Source: CADCTB01 sp963768975
Lineage (GTDB): Bacteria > Actinomycetota > Acidimicrobiia > Acidimicrobiales > AC-14
NCBI GenBank assembly: GCA_963768975.1
Contig: CAVYKB010000019.1
Coordinates: forward strand, 310,001-374,000
Reading direction: 5' to 3'
DNA: 64,000 bases
The notes under the pieces were generated by a model. That model saw only the letters and a list, made by a program, of their open reading frames with translations, had not been told where the DNA came from and searched no databases. A program made the translations under genes and the position numbers. This document shows, piece by piece, positions 34,551-42,062 of this stretch (positions are counted from its first letter, which is position 1; the number at the start of each line of letters is the position of its first letter).

Positions 34551-35039
34551 CTGAGCGAGCAGCGGAACGCAGGTCCGGCCGGGGGTGAGGCGCCCCTCCC
34601 GCACACCGGGGTCCGCTTCGCGCACAATTCCGAGCTCCAGTTCGCAAAGCTCCTCGACTTCTACGGCATCGTCTGGGAGTACGAGCCCCGCACGTTCGTC
34701 CTGGAGTGGACCGGCGAAGGCACCTCGGCGCAGGCGTTCACGCCCGACTTTTACCTGCCGGCCTATGACCTGTTCATCGAGATCACCACGATGAACCAGA
34801 AGCTGGTGACCAAGAAGAACCGCAAGGCCCGCCGGCTCAAGGAGCTCTACCCGGAGGTGAACATCCGGGTCCTGTACCAGCGCGACTACCTGAACCTGCT
34901 GGTCAAGTACGGCCTGGAGCCGCCGTCGCAGAGCATCCCGCCGGTCGAGGAGGGCGTGGAGCCGCTGCCCCTACGCTTCGCCAAGGCCGACGACGACGTC
35001 GCGCCGCCGGGCCGCCAGCGCCGGCGCAAGCCCGCCTGA
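34551..35039 (+). CDS. Hypothetical protein with PD-(D/E)XK nuclease-like core, CTG start
   Basis: A 162-residue protein. RFAHNSELQFAKLLDFYGIV supplies a possible first acidic residue; then WEYEPRTFVLEW, FTPDFYLPAYDLFIEITTMN and a Lys-rich stretch follow. The E / PDFY / EITT...K order resembles PD-(D/E)XK nuclease folds, but the assignment is tentative. No ATG, GTG or TTG lies in frame before the conserved core. CTG at 34551 stands 9 bases after GGAGGGGG, so it is the likely start. Without it the product would begin only at ATG 34791 and lose half the fold. It is followed by hisN in a CTGA overlap. Confidence 0.7.
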   Translation: MSEQRNAGPAGGEAPLPHTGVRFAHNSELQFAKLLDFYGIVWEYEPRTFVLEWTGEGTSAQAFTPDFYLPAYDLFIEITTMNQKLVTKKNRKARRLKELYPEVNIRVLYQRDYLNLLVKYGLEPPSQSIPPVEEGVEPLPLRFAKADDDVAPPGRQRRRKPA

Positions 35040-35794
35040 GCCCCGACCTGGCGCTCGCCTTGGAGTTGGCCGACCTGGCCGACGCGCTGACCCTGTCGCG
35101 CTTCCGGGCTGCGGACCTCGTCGTGTCGACCAAGCCCGATCTCACGCCGGTCAGCGAGGCCGACCAGGCCGTCGAGCGGGCCCTCCGGGAGCGGATCGGC
35201 GCCGCCAGGCCCGGACACGCGGTGATGGGAGAGGAGTACGGCTCGGAGGGCGCCGGCGAGTGGCGGTGGATCCTCGACCCCATCGACGGAACCAAGAACT
35301 ACGTGCGGGGCATCCCCATCTGGGCCACGTGCATCGGATTGCAGCACGGCGAGGAGATGGTGGTGGGCGTCGTGTCGGCGCCGGCCTTGGGCCGGCGCTG
35401 GTGGGCCGCCCGCGGCGAGGGGGCGTTCGCCAACGGTGAAACGATCCAGGTTTCTGGAGTCGCGAAGCTCGCCGACGCGCAGCTGAGCTACGACAGCGTG
35501 CAGGGGTTCGCCCCCCACGGCCTGGAGGAGCGCTTTCTCGCCCTGGCCCGTCGCTGCTGGCGCAGCCGGGGCCTGGGCGACTTCTGGTCGCACGTGCTGG
35601 TCGCCGAGGGTGCGGTCGACATCGCCGTCGAGCCCGAGGTGTCGCTGTGGGACGTCGCCGCCATCCAGGTGATCGTGGAGGAGGCCGGCGGCCGCTTCAC
35701 CAGCCTGGCCGGAGATGCCCGCCCCGACAGCGGCAGCGCGGTGTCCACCAACGGGCTGCTGCACGACGAGGTCCTGGACTCACTCAAGCGGTAG
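35036..35794 (+). CDS. hisN: Histidinol-phosphatase (HisN, inositol monophosphatase family), CTG start
   Basis: A 252-residue Mg-dependent phosphatase for histidine synthesis. Motifs: KPDLTPVSEADQAVE, GEEYG, WILDPIDGTKNYVRG (metal site) and LWDVAAIQVIVEEAGG. The N-terminus SPDLALALELADLADALTL matches the conserved HisN start only if translation begins at CTG 35036, overlapping the previous stop as CTGA; TTG 35060 would remove the first helix. An inositol-phosphatase role is the alternative. Confidence 0.9.
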   Translation: MSPDLALALELADLADALTLSRFRAADLVVSTKPDLTPVSEADQAVERALRERIGAARPGHAVMGEEYGSEGAGEWRWILDPIDGTKNYVRGIPIWATCIGLQHGEEMVVGVVSAPALGRRWWAARGEGAFANGETIQVSGVAKLADAQLSYDSVQGFAPHGLEERFLALARRCWRSRGLGDFWSHVLVAEGAVDIAVEPEVSLWDVAAIQVIVEEAGGRFTSLAGDARPDSGSAVSTNGLLHDEVLDSLKR

Positions 35795-36368
35795 CGAGGG
35801 CGCCGGCCACATGCCGGCGCATGGCCTCCCACTCATCTGCCGGCAGCGCCGGCAGGGCGAACATCCAGGTCGACAGGTACATCCCCTTGAGCTGGATCAT
35901 CCCCGCGGGCCGGGCGACGAGGAAGATGTGCAGGTGGGCGCTGCCGTCGCCCCACTTGTAGATGTGGACCCGGCCGGTGCCTGCGATCGACCCGAGGGCC
36001 CGCTGGCCGCGAACCAGCAGCACGCCCAGCTCCGCCCCCAACTCGTCGGTCAGCTCGTGGAAGTCCAGATGGGCACGGGTGTGGAGGGTGAGGCCCGGCA
36101 CCGACTGCGACGACGACGCCATGCCCACCAGCCAGCGCTCGTCCGACCACACCCATTCGGAGTCCCCGCTCGAGCAGGTCCAGCACCCCTCGGGGCCGTC
36201 GTCACCGTTGCGGGGCGGTTCGGGAAGCACCGGGTCCCGGAGCTCTTGCATGCGCAACCCGTCGGTCTCGAAAGGGAAGATGGGCCAGCCGACCTGCTTG
36301 GGCAGGGCCAGCCGGCCGTCGGGGCCGGCGGCCTCACGGGCCCGGCGGGTGATGTCGAAGGCGTCCAC
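35784..36368 (-). CDS. HIT-like (histidine triad fold) protein
   Basis: A 194-residue soluble protein. The C-terminal part has RVHIYKWGDGSAHLHIFLVA, where H-L-H resembles a degenerate HIT triad, and HTRAHLDFHELTDELGAELG, which resembles the HIT helix. A short CWTCSSGDSEW segment precedes it. Family-level assignment is tentative; a nucleotide hydrolase or transferase is possible. It is convergent with hisN and overlaps its last 11 bases, which is unusual for such well-packed genes. Confidence 0.65.
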   Translation of the reverse strand: MDAFDITRRAREAAGPDGRLALPKQVGWPIFPFETDGLRMQELRDPVLPEPPRNGDDGPEGCWTCSSGDSEWVWSDERWLVGMASSSQSVPGLTLHTRAHLDFHELTDELGAELGVLLVRGQRALGSIAGTGRVHIYKWGDGSAHLHIFLVARPAGMIQLKGMYLSTWMFALPALPADEWEAMRRHVAGALATA

Positions 36369-36435
36369 CGAATGAGTTCTACAGCGTCCGGGCAGGTACG
36401 CCCCATGGCCGACAGCCCGGTAGCCTCAGGGGGCC

Positions 36436-37491
36436 ATGCCGGACCGTCGCTCGCCCCTGGACGCCGCCCACCGGGCCCTCGGGGCCAAGATGGTGCCCTT
36501 CTCCGGGTGGGAAATGCCCCTTTCGTACCCGTCAGGGACCCTGGCCGAGCACCGCACCTGCCGCACGGGCGCAGTGGTCTTCGACGTCAGCCACCTCGGC
36601 ACCGTCCGCCTCGAAGGCGCCGGCGCCTACGACGCCATCCAGCGGGCCTTCACCAACGACCTGCGCAAGGTCGCCCCCGGAAGGGCCCAGTACACCCACC
36701 TGCTGGACGACGACGGCTCCGTGCTCGACGACATCATCGTCTGGTGGGTGGGACCCCACGAGTTCCATGTCATGCCCAACGCCGCAAACACCGAGCGGGT
36801 CCGAGCCGCCGTCGGCGGGGAGGACATCACCGAGACCCGGGCGGTCATCGCCGTCCAGGGCCCAGAGGCCCGGCGCTGGCTGTCCGACGTGTCGCCCGAC
36901 GCAGCAGCCGTCACCCGGTTCCACGTCGGTACCGTGAAGTGGAAGGGCACCACCTGCATCGTCGCCGGCACCGGGTACACGGGCGAAGACGGCGTCGAGA
37001 TCGCAATCGCCGCCGGCGCCGCCCCCGAGCTGTGGGAGGCGCTGCTCGACGCCGGCATCCTGCCGGCCGGCCTCGGCGCCCGTGACACCCTGCGTCTCGA
37101 AGCCGGCCTGCCCCTCCACGGCCACGAACTCGGCCGGGGCATCACGCCGGCGCAGGCCGGCCTGGATTGGGTGGTGGCTTGGGACAAGGGCGACTTCCGG
37201 GGCCGTGACGCACTCGAAGCCGAGCGCCGGCGGGGTGTGGAGCGAGTTCTGCGCGGCCTGGAAGTGGAGGGGCGCCAGCCACCGCGGGCCGGCTACAAGG
37301 TGATGATGGACGGGGCGCCCATCGGCGAAGTCACCAGCGGCAACTTCTCGCCGACCCTCAACCGGGGCATCGCCCTGGCCCTGCTCCCGCCCCCGGTCAA
37401 GGCCGGCGCCTCGGTGTCGATCGACGCCCGCGGCTCCCGCCTGGCCGCCACGGTGGTCTACCCGCCGTTCGTCTCCCGCCGGCGGTCGTAG
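36436..37491 (+). CDS. gcvT: Glycine cleavage system T protein (aminomethyltransferase)
   Basis: A 351-residue folate enzyme that releases ammonia from the aminomethyl-lipoyl intermediate. LDAAHRALGAKMVPFSGWEM at the N-terminus, VVFDVSHLGTVRLEG, and GTGYTGEDGVEI in the middle are the family signatures; the C-terminal barrel ends with PIGEVTSGNFSPTLNRGIAL. First gene of the gcvT-gcvPA-gcvPB operon, stop and start adjoining the next gene. I saw no glycine riboswitch in the short leader. Confidence 0.96.
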   Translation: MPDRRSPLDAAHRALGAKMVPFSGWEMPLSYPSGTLAEHRTCRTGAVVFDVSHLGTVRLEGAGAYDAIQRAFTNDLRKVAPGRAQYTHLLDDDGSVLDDIIVWWVGPHEFHVMPNAANTERVRAAVGGEDITETRAVIAVQGPEARRWLSDVSPDAAAVTRFHVGTVKWKGTTCIVAGTGYTGEDGVEIAIAAGAAPELWEALLDAGILPAGLGARDTLRLEAGLPLHGHELGRGITPAQAGLDWVVAWDKGDFRGRDALEAERRRGVERVLRGLEVEGRQPPRAGYKVMMDGAPIGEVTSGNFSPTLNRGIALALLPPPVKAGASVSIDARGSRLAATVVYPPFVSRRRS

Positions 37492-38814
37492 TTGCACTTC
37501 GTCCCCCACACCGACGCCGAGATCGCCGAGATGCTGTCCTTCATGGGCCTCTCCTCGGTCGAGGAGCTGTTCGACGCGGTCCCCGCCGCCCTCCGCCTGG
37601 CCGGCGGCCTCGACATGGAGCCGGGCTTGGCCGAGGCCGACGTGGCCGGGCGGTTCGACGCCTACGCCGGCGCCAACCGGCCCGTGGGCCGCGACCTCGT
37701 CTGTTTCGCCGGCGCCGGCGCCTACGACCACGACATCCCCTCCGTGGTGGGCCGCCTGGCGTTCCGTTCCGAGTTCGTCACCGCCTACACGCCGTACCAA
37801 CCCGAGGTGGCCCAGGGGGTCCTCCAGGCCCTCTTCGAGTACCAGACGCTGGTGTGCCGTCTCTTCGGCACCGATGTGGCCAACGCGTCCCTCTACGACG
37901 GCGCCTCAGCCCTGGTGGAGGCGGTGAACCTGGCCGTGGCGGCCACCGGCCGGCCCGAGGTGTGGCTGTCCCGTGGCGTCCACCCGCAGTGGCGCCAGGT
38001 GGTCGCCACCATGGCGGTCGGCACCGGGCATGAGCTGGTCGACGTCGCCCTCGACGACGGGCTCACCTCGTGGGCGGAGGGTGGCTCACCGGGCGCGATC
38101 GTGGTCCAGAGCCCCAATTACCTCGGGTGCCTGGAGGACGTCGCCGGCGCCGGCGAGCTGGCCCGCCGCCTCGGTGCGTTGCTCATCGTGGCCGCCGACC
38201 CGGTCTCGGCCGGCCTGCTGAAGCCGCCGGGCTCCCTGGGCGCCGACGTGGTGGTGGGGGAGGGCCAGCCCTTCGGTGCCCCGCTGTCGCTGGGCGGCCC
38301 GTACTTGGGGCTGTTCGCCTGCCGCAAGGAGCACGTGCGCCGGCTGCCCGGCCGCCTGGTGGGCGAGACGGTCGACACCGCCGGCCGGCGGGCCTACGTC
38401 ACCACCCTGCGCACCCGGGAACAGGACATCCGTCGGGAGAAGGCGTCGTCGAACGTCTGCACCAACCAGACGCTGATGGCGGTCTGCTTCCTGGTCCACC
38501 TAAGTTGGCTGGGAACCGCCGGCCTGCGGGAGCTGGCCGTGCGCTGCGCCCGGGGCACCCGCTACACCCGGGAGGCGCTGCTGGCGATCGACGGGGTCGA
38601 GCCCCTGGCGGCCGCCCCCGTCCTGCGGGAGTTTTCCGTCCGCACGCCCGTTGACGCCGGCACCGTGGTCGACCGGATGGCCGAGGAGGGTTTCCTGGCC
38701 GGCGTGGCCCTGGGCGAGGAGTACGGGGGCGGCCTGCTCGTCGCCGTCACCGAGAAGCGGACGAAGGCGGAGATCGACGCCTACGCCGCCGCCTTCGAGA
38801 AGGTCGTCCGGTGA
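37492..38814 (+). CDS. gcvPA: Glycine dehydrogenase (decarboxylating) subunit 1
   Basis: A 440-residue alpha-type half of the split P protein. FVPHTDAEIAEMLSFMGLSS is the typical N-terminus, followed by YTPYQPEVAQGVLQALFEYQ, YDGASALVEAVNLA and KASSNVCTNQTLMAV. TTG at 37492 follows the gcvT stop TAG by no gap and is the only start that keeps the conserved N-terminus. With gcvPB it forms the PLP-dependent decarboxylase. Confidence 0.96.
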   Translation: MHFVPHTDAEIAEMLSFMGLSSVEELFDAVPAALRLAGGLDMEPGLAEADVAGRFDAYAGANRPVGRDLVCFAGAGAYDHDIPSVVGRLAFRSEFVTAYTPYQPEVAQGVLQALFEYQTLVCRLFGTDVANASLYDGASALVEAVNLAVAATGRPEVWLSRGVHPQWRQVVATMAVGTGHELVDVALDDGLTSWAEGGSPGAIVVQSPNYLGCLEDVAGAGELARRLGALLIVAADPVSAGLLKPPGSLGADVVVGEGQPFGAPLSLGGPYLGLFACRKEHVRRLPGRLVGETVDTAGRRAYVTTLRTREQDIRREKASSNVCTNQTLMAVCFLVHLSWLGTAGLRELAVRCARGTRYTREALLAIDGVEPLAAAPVLREFSVRTPVDAGTVVDRMAEEGFLAGVALGEEYGGGLLVAVTEKRTKAEIDAYAAAFEKVVR

Positions 38815-40316
38815 CGGGTGTGGCGGGAGGCCGGGCCTCGAGCGCCCCGCTCATGGGGCGCGACGACGAGCCCACCCTGTTCGAGCTGTCCGCCCCCGGC
38901 CGGACCGCGGCCAACTTCCGGTTCACCGGCCTGCCCGGGTGGCCGGCCGACGAGCTCGTGCCCGAGGCCCACCTGCGCACGGAGCCGGCGCCGGTCGCCG
39001 AGATCTCCGAACGCGACCTGGTGGCCCACATGACCCGCCTCAGCCACCGCCAGTTCTCCGTCGACCTGGGCGCGTACCCGCTGGGCTCGTGCACCATGAA
39101 GTACAACCCCAAGCTCTGCGACGACGCTGTGGCCCGGGCCGGGCTGGCCAACGTCCACCCGGCCTCCCCGCCGGCACTCACCCAGGGCTGGATGGCCCTG
39201 TTCGCCGACCTGGAGCAGGCACTGTGCCGGATCACCGGCATGGCCGCCGCCACCCTCCAGCCACCGGCCGGCGCCGCCGGCGAGCTGACCGGCCTGCTTC
39301 TCATGCGGGCCTGGCACGGGGCGCGAGGTGAGGACGCCCAGCGCCGGCGAATCCTCATCCCCGACTCGGCCCACGGCACGAACCCGGCCTCGGTGACCCT
39401 CGGCGGCTACGACGTCACCCAGATCCCCTCCGACGACCGGGGCTGCGTCGACCTCGACGCCCTGCGAGCCCGCCTCGACGACGATGTTGCCGGCATCATG
39501 CTCACCAACCCCAACACCCTGGGCCTCTTCGAGGAGGACATCCTCGCCATCGCCGGCGCCGTCCACGAGGCCGGCGGACTGCTCTACTACGACGGCGCCA
39601 ACCTCAACGCCATCCTCGGCGTGACCCGTCCCGGCGACATGGGCTTCGACATCGTGCACATGAACCTGCACAAGACCTTCGCCGTGCCCCATGGCGGCGG
39701 CGGGCCGGGCGCCGGCCCCGTGGCCGTGACCGAACGCCTCACGCCGTTCCTGCCGGGGCCCCGTCCTGTTCGCGGCGAGGCCGGCGCCTTCGAGTGGGTG
39801 GAGCCGGAGCACTCGATCGGCCGCGTCCACTCATGGCACGGCAACGCCCTCGCCCTGGCCCGGGCGTGGTCGTACATACTCGCCAACGGCGGCGACGGCC
39901 TGCGCAAGGTGTCCGAGGCCGCCGTCCTCAACGCCAACTGGCTCCGCCACCGCCTCCGGGGCACCTACGACATCCCCTACGACCGGCCCAACATGCACGA
40001 ATTCGTGGCGTCGGCCACCAACCTGAAGAAGGCCGGCGGTATGCGGGCCCTCGACGTGGCCAAGCGGCTCCTGGAGGAGGGGTTCCACGCCCCCACCACC
40101 TATTTCCCCCTCATCGTCGAAGAGGCGCTGATGATCGAGCCCACCGAGACCGAGAGCCCCCAGACCCTGGCCGCCATGGCCGACGCCCTCCTGCGGATCG
40201 CCGGCGGCACGGCCGACGACGCCCACCAGGCGCCCCGCACCTCGCCGGTGGGCCGGGTCGACGAGGCCCGGGCCGCCCGCCAGCTGATCCCGACCTGGGA
40301 CGCCCGCCCTACCTAG
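38811..40316 (+). CDS. gcvPB: Glycine dehydrogenase (decarboxylating) subunit 2
   Basis: A 501-residue PLP-binding half of the split P protein. SCTMKYNPK, YDGANLNAILG and the Schiff-base lysine in VHMNLHKTFAVPHGGGGPGA are all present. GTG at 38811 overlaps the gcvPA stop. Last gene of the operon. A 7-bp hairpin (CCCTCGA-ACG-TCGAGGG, 40435-40451) lies about 120 bases downstream and may end the transcript. Confidence 0.96.
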   Translation: MTGVAGGRASSAPLMGRDDEPTLFELSAPGRTAANFRFTGLPGWPADELVPEAHLRTEPAPVAEISERDLVAHMTRLSHRQFSVDLGAYPLGSCTMKYNPKLCDDAVARAGLANVHPASPPALTQGWMALFADLEQALCRITGMAAATLQPPAGAAGELTGLLLMRAWHGARGEDAQRRRILIPDSAHGTNPASVTLGGYDVTQIPSDDRGCVDLDALRARLDDDVAGIMLTNPNTLGLFEEDILAIAGAVHEAGGLLYYDGANLNAILGVTRPGDMGFDIVHMNLHKTFAVPHGGGGPGAGPVAVTERLTPFLPGPRPVRGEAGAFEWVEPEHSIGRVHSWHGNALALARAWSYILANGGDGLRKVSEAAVLNANWLRHRLRGTYDIPYDRPNMHEFVASATNLKKAGGMRALDVAKRLLEEGFHAPTTYFPLIVEEALMIEPTETESPQTLAAMADALLRIAGGTADDAHQAPRTSPVGRVDEARAARQLIPTWDARPT

Positions 40317-40792
40317 AGCCACCGGAGTGTGCGCGATCCGCGGCGACATGCCCTACCGGATCGCCCACACCCGGGCACTGCCTCAGGCATGGTGTTCTTG
40401 ACGCAGGACATCGTCGCCTGCCGATCTCCCGCCCCCCTCGAACGTCGAGGGAAGCGTACCGGAATGCAGCACCCCGACGGGCACATCATTTGTCTAGGAA
40501 GGGTGCGAGAAATGGGCCCGCCGGGGTTGCGCCGCAGGGGTCGGTTCCTGCACCTGCCCCTCAGAAGTCTCCGTCCGGATCATCGGCCTGCGCAACTGGT
40601 TTCACCACAATCAACGGGGCGCAGACGTGGTTTTGGACACCTAGTGAAGGCTCCACCTAGCCAGAGAACACTTCTTTACAGGCTCGGGTGCGGGGTGTAG
40701 TTCTGTTGGCGACCCGGGGCACCCTCCCTTGGTTGAGGCTTGCCGTCGCTCACTCCGTCACACTTCATCGCAGAACATGGGGGTACAACTCG
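40317..40792 (+). promoter_or_regulatory. 476-base intergenic region upstream of the hydrogenase genes
   Basis: No convincing gene. It holds the hairpin at 40435-40451 and is less GC-rich than its surroundings over 40600-40700 (for example TTTCACCACAATCAACGG, ACACTTCTTTACAGG), which suits a promoter. Near its end CGCTCACTCC (40748-40757) recalls the repeat family but the rest does not match. The hhyS start follows GGGGG by about 10 bases. The exact promoter cannot be called by eye. Confidence 0.5.
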
Positions 40793-41863
40793 ATGCCCGC
40801 TACCAAGGCTGCAGCCAAGGCTGCTCCTCCGGCAGAGACCGTGATCCACATCCTCTGGATCAACGCCGGCCTGAGCTGCGACGGGGACTCCGTCGCACTC
40901 ACCGCCGCCACCCAGCCGAGTATTGAGGAGATCGCCCTTCAGGCGCTGCCCGGGCTTCCCAAGATCCAGGTTCACTGGCCTTTGATCGACTACGAGTGCG
41001 GACCCGTCGGGGGCGCCGACGACTTCATCGAGTGGTTCTTCAAGGCCGAGCGCGGCGAGCTCGAGCCCTTTGTGCTCGTCGTCGAGGGGTCTATCCCCAA
41101 CGAGGCCATCAAGCGCGAGGGCTACTGGTGCGGGTTCGGCAACGACCCGGCGACCAACCAGCCCATGACCACCAGCGAGTGGCTCGACCGGCTCACGCCG
41201 AAGGCCACCGCCGTCGTGGCCGTGGGCACGTGCGCGACCTACGGCGGCATTCACGCCATGGCCGGCAACCCCACCGGCGCGATGGGCGTGCCCGACTACC
41301 TCGGTTGGGGCTGGAAGTCCAAGGCCGGCATCCCGATCGTGTGCATCCCGGGTTGCCCGGCGCACCCCGACAACATGTCGGAGACGCTGCTGTACCTGCT
41401 CTACATGGCCACCGGCCAGGCACCGATGATCCCCCTCGACGATGCGCTCCGGCCGGCGTGGCTGTTCGGCCAGACCGTGCACGAGGGCTGTGACCGGGCC
41501 GGCTACTACGAGCAGGGCGACTTCGCCACCGAGTACGGCTCGCCCAAGTGCATCGTGAAGCTGGGCTGCTGGGGACCGGTGGTCAAGTGCAATGTCCCGA
41601 AGCGGGGGTGGATGAACGGGGTGGGCGGCTGCCCCAACGTCGGCGGCATCTGCATCGGCTGCACGATGCCGGGGTTCCCGGACAAGTTCATGCCGTTCAT
41701 GGACGAGCCGCCCGGCGGCAAGGTGTCCACCGCGGCCAGCGGTGCCTATGGCGTGGTCATCCGCGGCCTGCGCAGCATCACCGCCAAGACGGTCGACCAG
41801 GAGCCGCAGTGGCGTACCAAGGGCCAGAAGCTCCTCACCGGCTACAGGAGCGAATGGCGATGA
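40793..41863 (+). CDS. hhyS: [NiFe]-hydrogenase small subunit, group 1h (high-affinity, Hhy)
   Basis: A 356-residue electron-transfer subunit. It begins with an Ala/Lys-rich leader and has no twin-arginine signal. The proximal cluster motif reads INAGLSCDGDSVALT, C29-x2-D32, with Asp in place of the usual Cys. This is the signature of the oxygen-tolerant actinobacterial (group 1h) enzymes, known to have one Asp and three Cys ligands. Further cluster ligands are in VAVGTCATYGGI, CIPGCPAHPDN, KLGCWGPVVKCNVPKRGW and GGCPNVGGICIGCTMPGFPD. ATG at 40793 is preferred; an in-frame upstream start would add an implausible leader. With HhyL it oxidises trace H2. Confidence 0.94.
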   Translation: MPATKAAAKAAPPAETVIHILWINAGLSCDGDSVALTAATQPSIEEIALQALPGLPKIQVHWPLIDYECGPVGGADDFIEWFFKAERGELEPFVLVVEGSIPNEAIKREGYWCGFGNDPATNQPMTTSEWLDRLTPKATAVVAVGTCATYGGIHAMAGNPTGAMGVPDYLGWGWKSKAGIPIVCIPGCPAHPDNMSETLLYLLYMATGQAPMIPLDDALRPAWLFGQTVHEGCDRAGYYEQGDFATEYGSPKCIVKLGCWGPVVKCNVPKRGWMNGVGGCPNVGGICIGCTMPGFPDKFMPFMDEPPGGKVSTAASGAYGVVIRGLRSITAKTVDQEPQWRTKGQKLLTGYRSEWR

Positions 41864-42000
41864 GTTTCGCTCGGGAAGCAGAGCTTCCTGAGCGAGCGTG
41901 ATGGTGCTCGCTCGGCCGGCGGAGCCGACACTCGCTCGCCGTTCTTCTTAGCCGCCAGCCGTCTCGGGGCCGCCTCCGGCGGCTTCCTGCGGCCGGCCGC
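41864..42000 (+). repeat. Structured intergenic repeat, diverged copy D, inside the hydrogenase operon
   Basis: Lies between hhyS and hhyL. A near-perfect hairpin at its start (CTCGGGAAGC with GCTTCCTGAG) is followed by GAGCGAGC (41890-41897) with GCTCGCTC (41906-41913) and GGCCGC (41968-41973) with GCGGCC (41989-41994). The last stem encloses CTCCGGCGGC, nearly identical to copy B at 30950-30975, and the TTCTTCTTAG before it matches TCTTCCTAG there. It ends about 60 bases before the hhyL start, the same spacing as copies A and B. Confidence 0.6.
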
Positions 42001-42062
42001 ATTTCAACCTCACCACCTCCCACACACTTCTCATCACACTCCAACAAGGGGGACTTCTCCGC

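Noticed and set aside
36369..36435. Possible glycine riboswitch ahead of gcvT
   Set aside because: The gap is only 67 bases and lacks the conserved glycine aptamer core; none seen before gcvH either.
40329..40700. A 123-codon frame upstream of hhyS
   Set aside because: No ribosome site, no family resemblance, and it spans a terminator-like hairpin.
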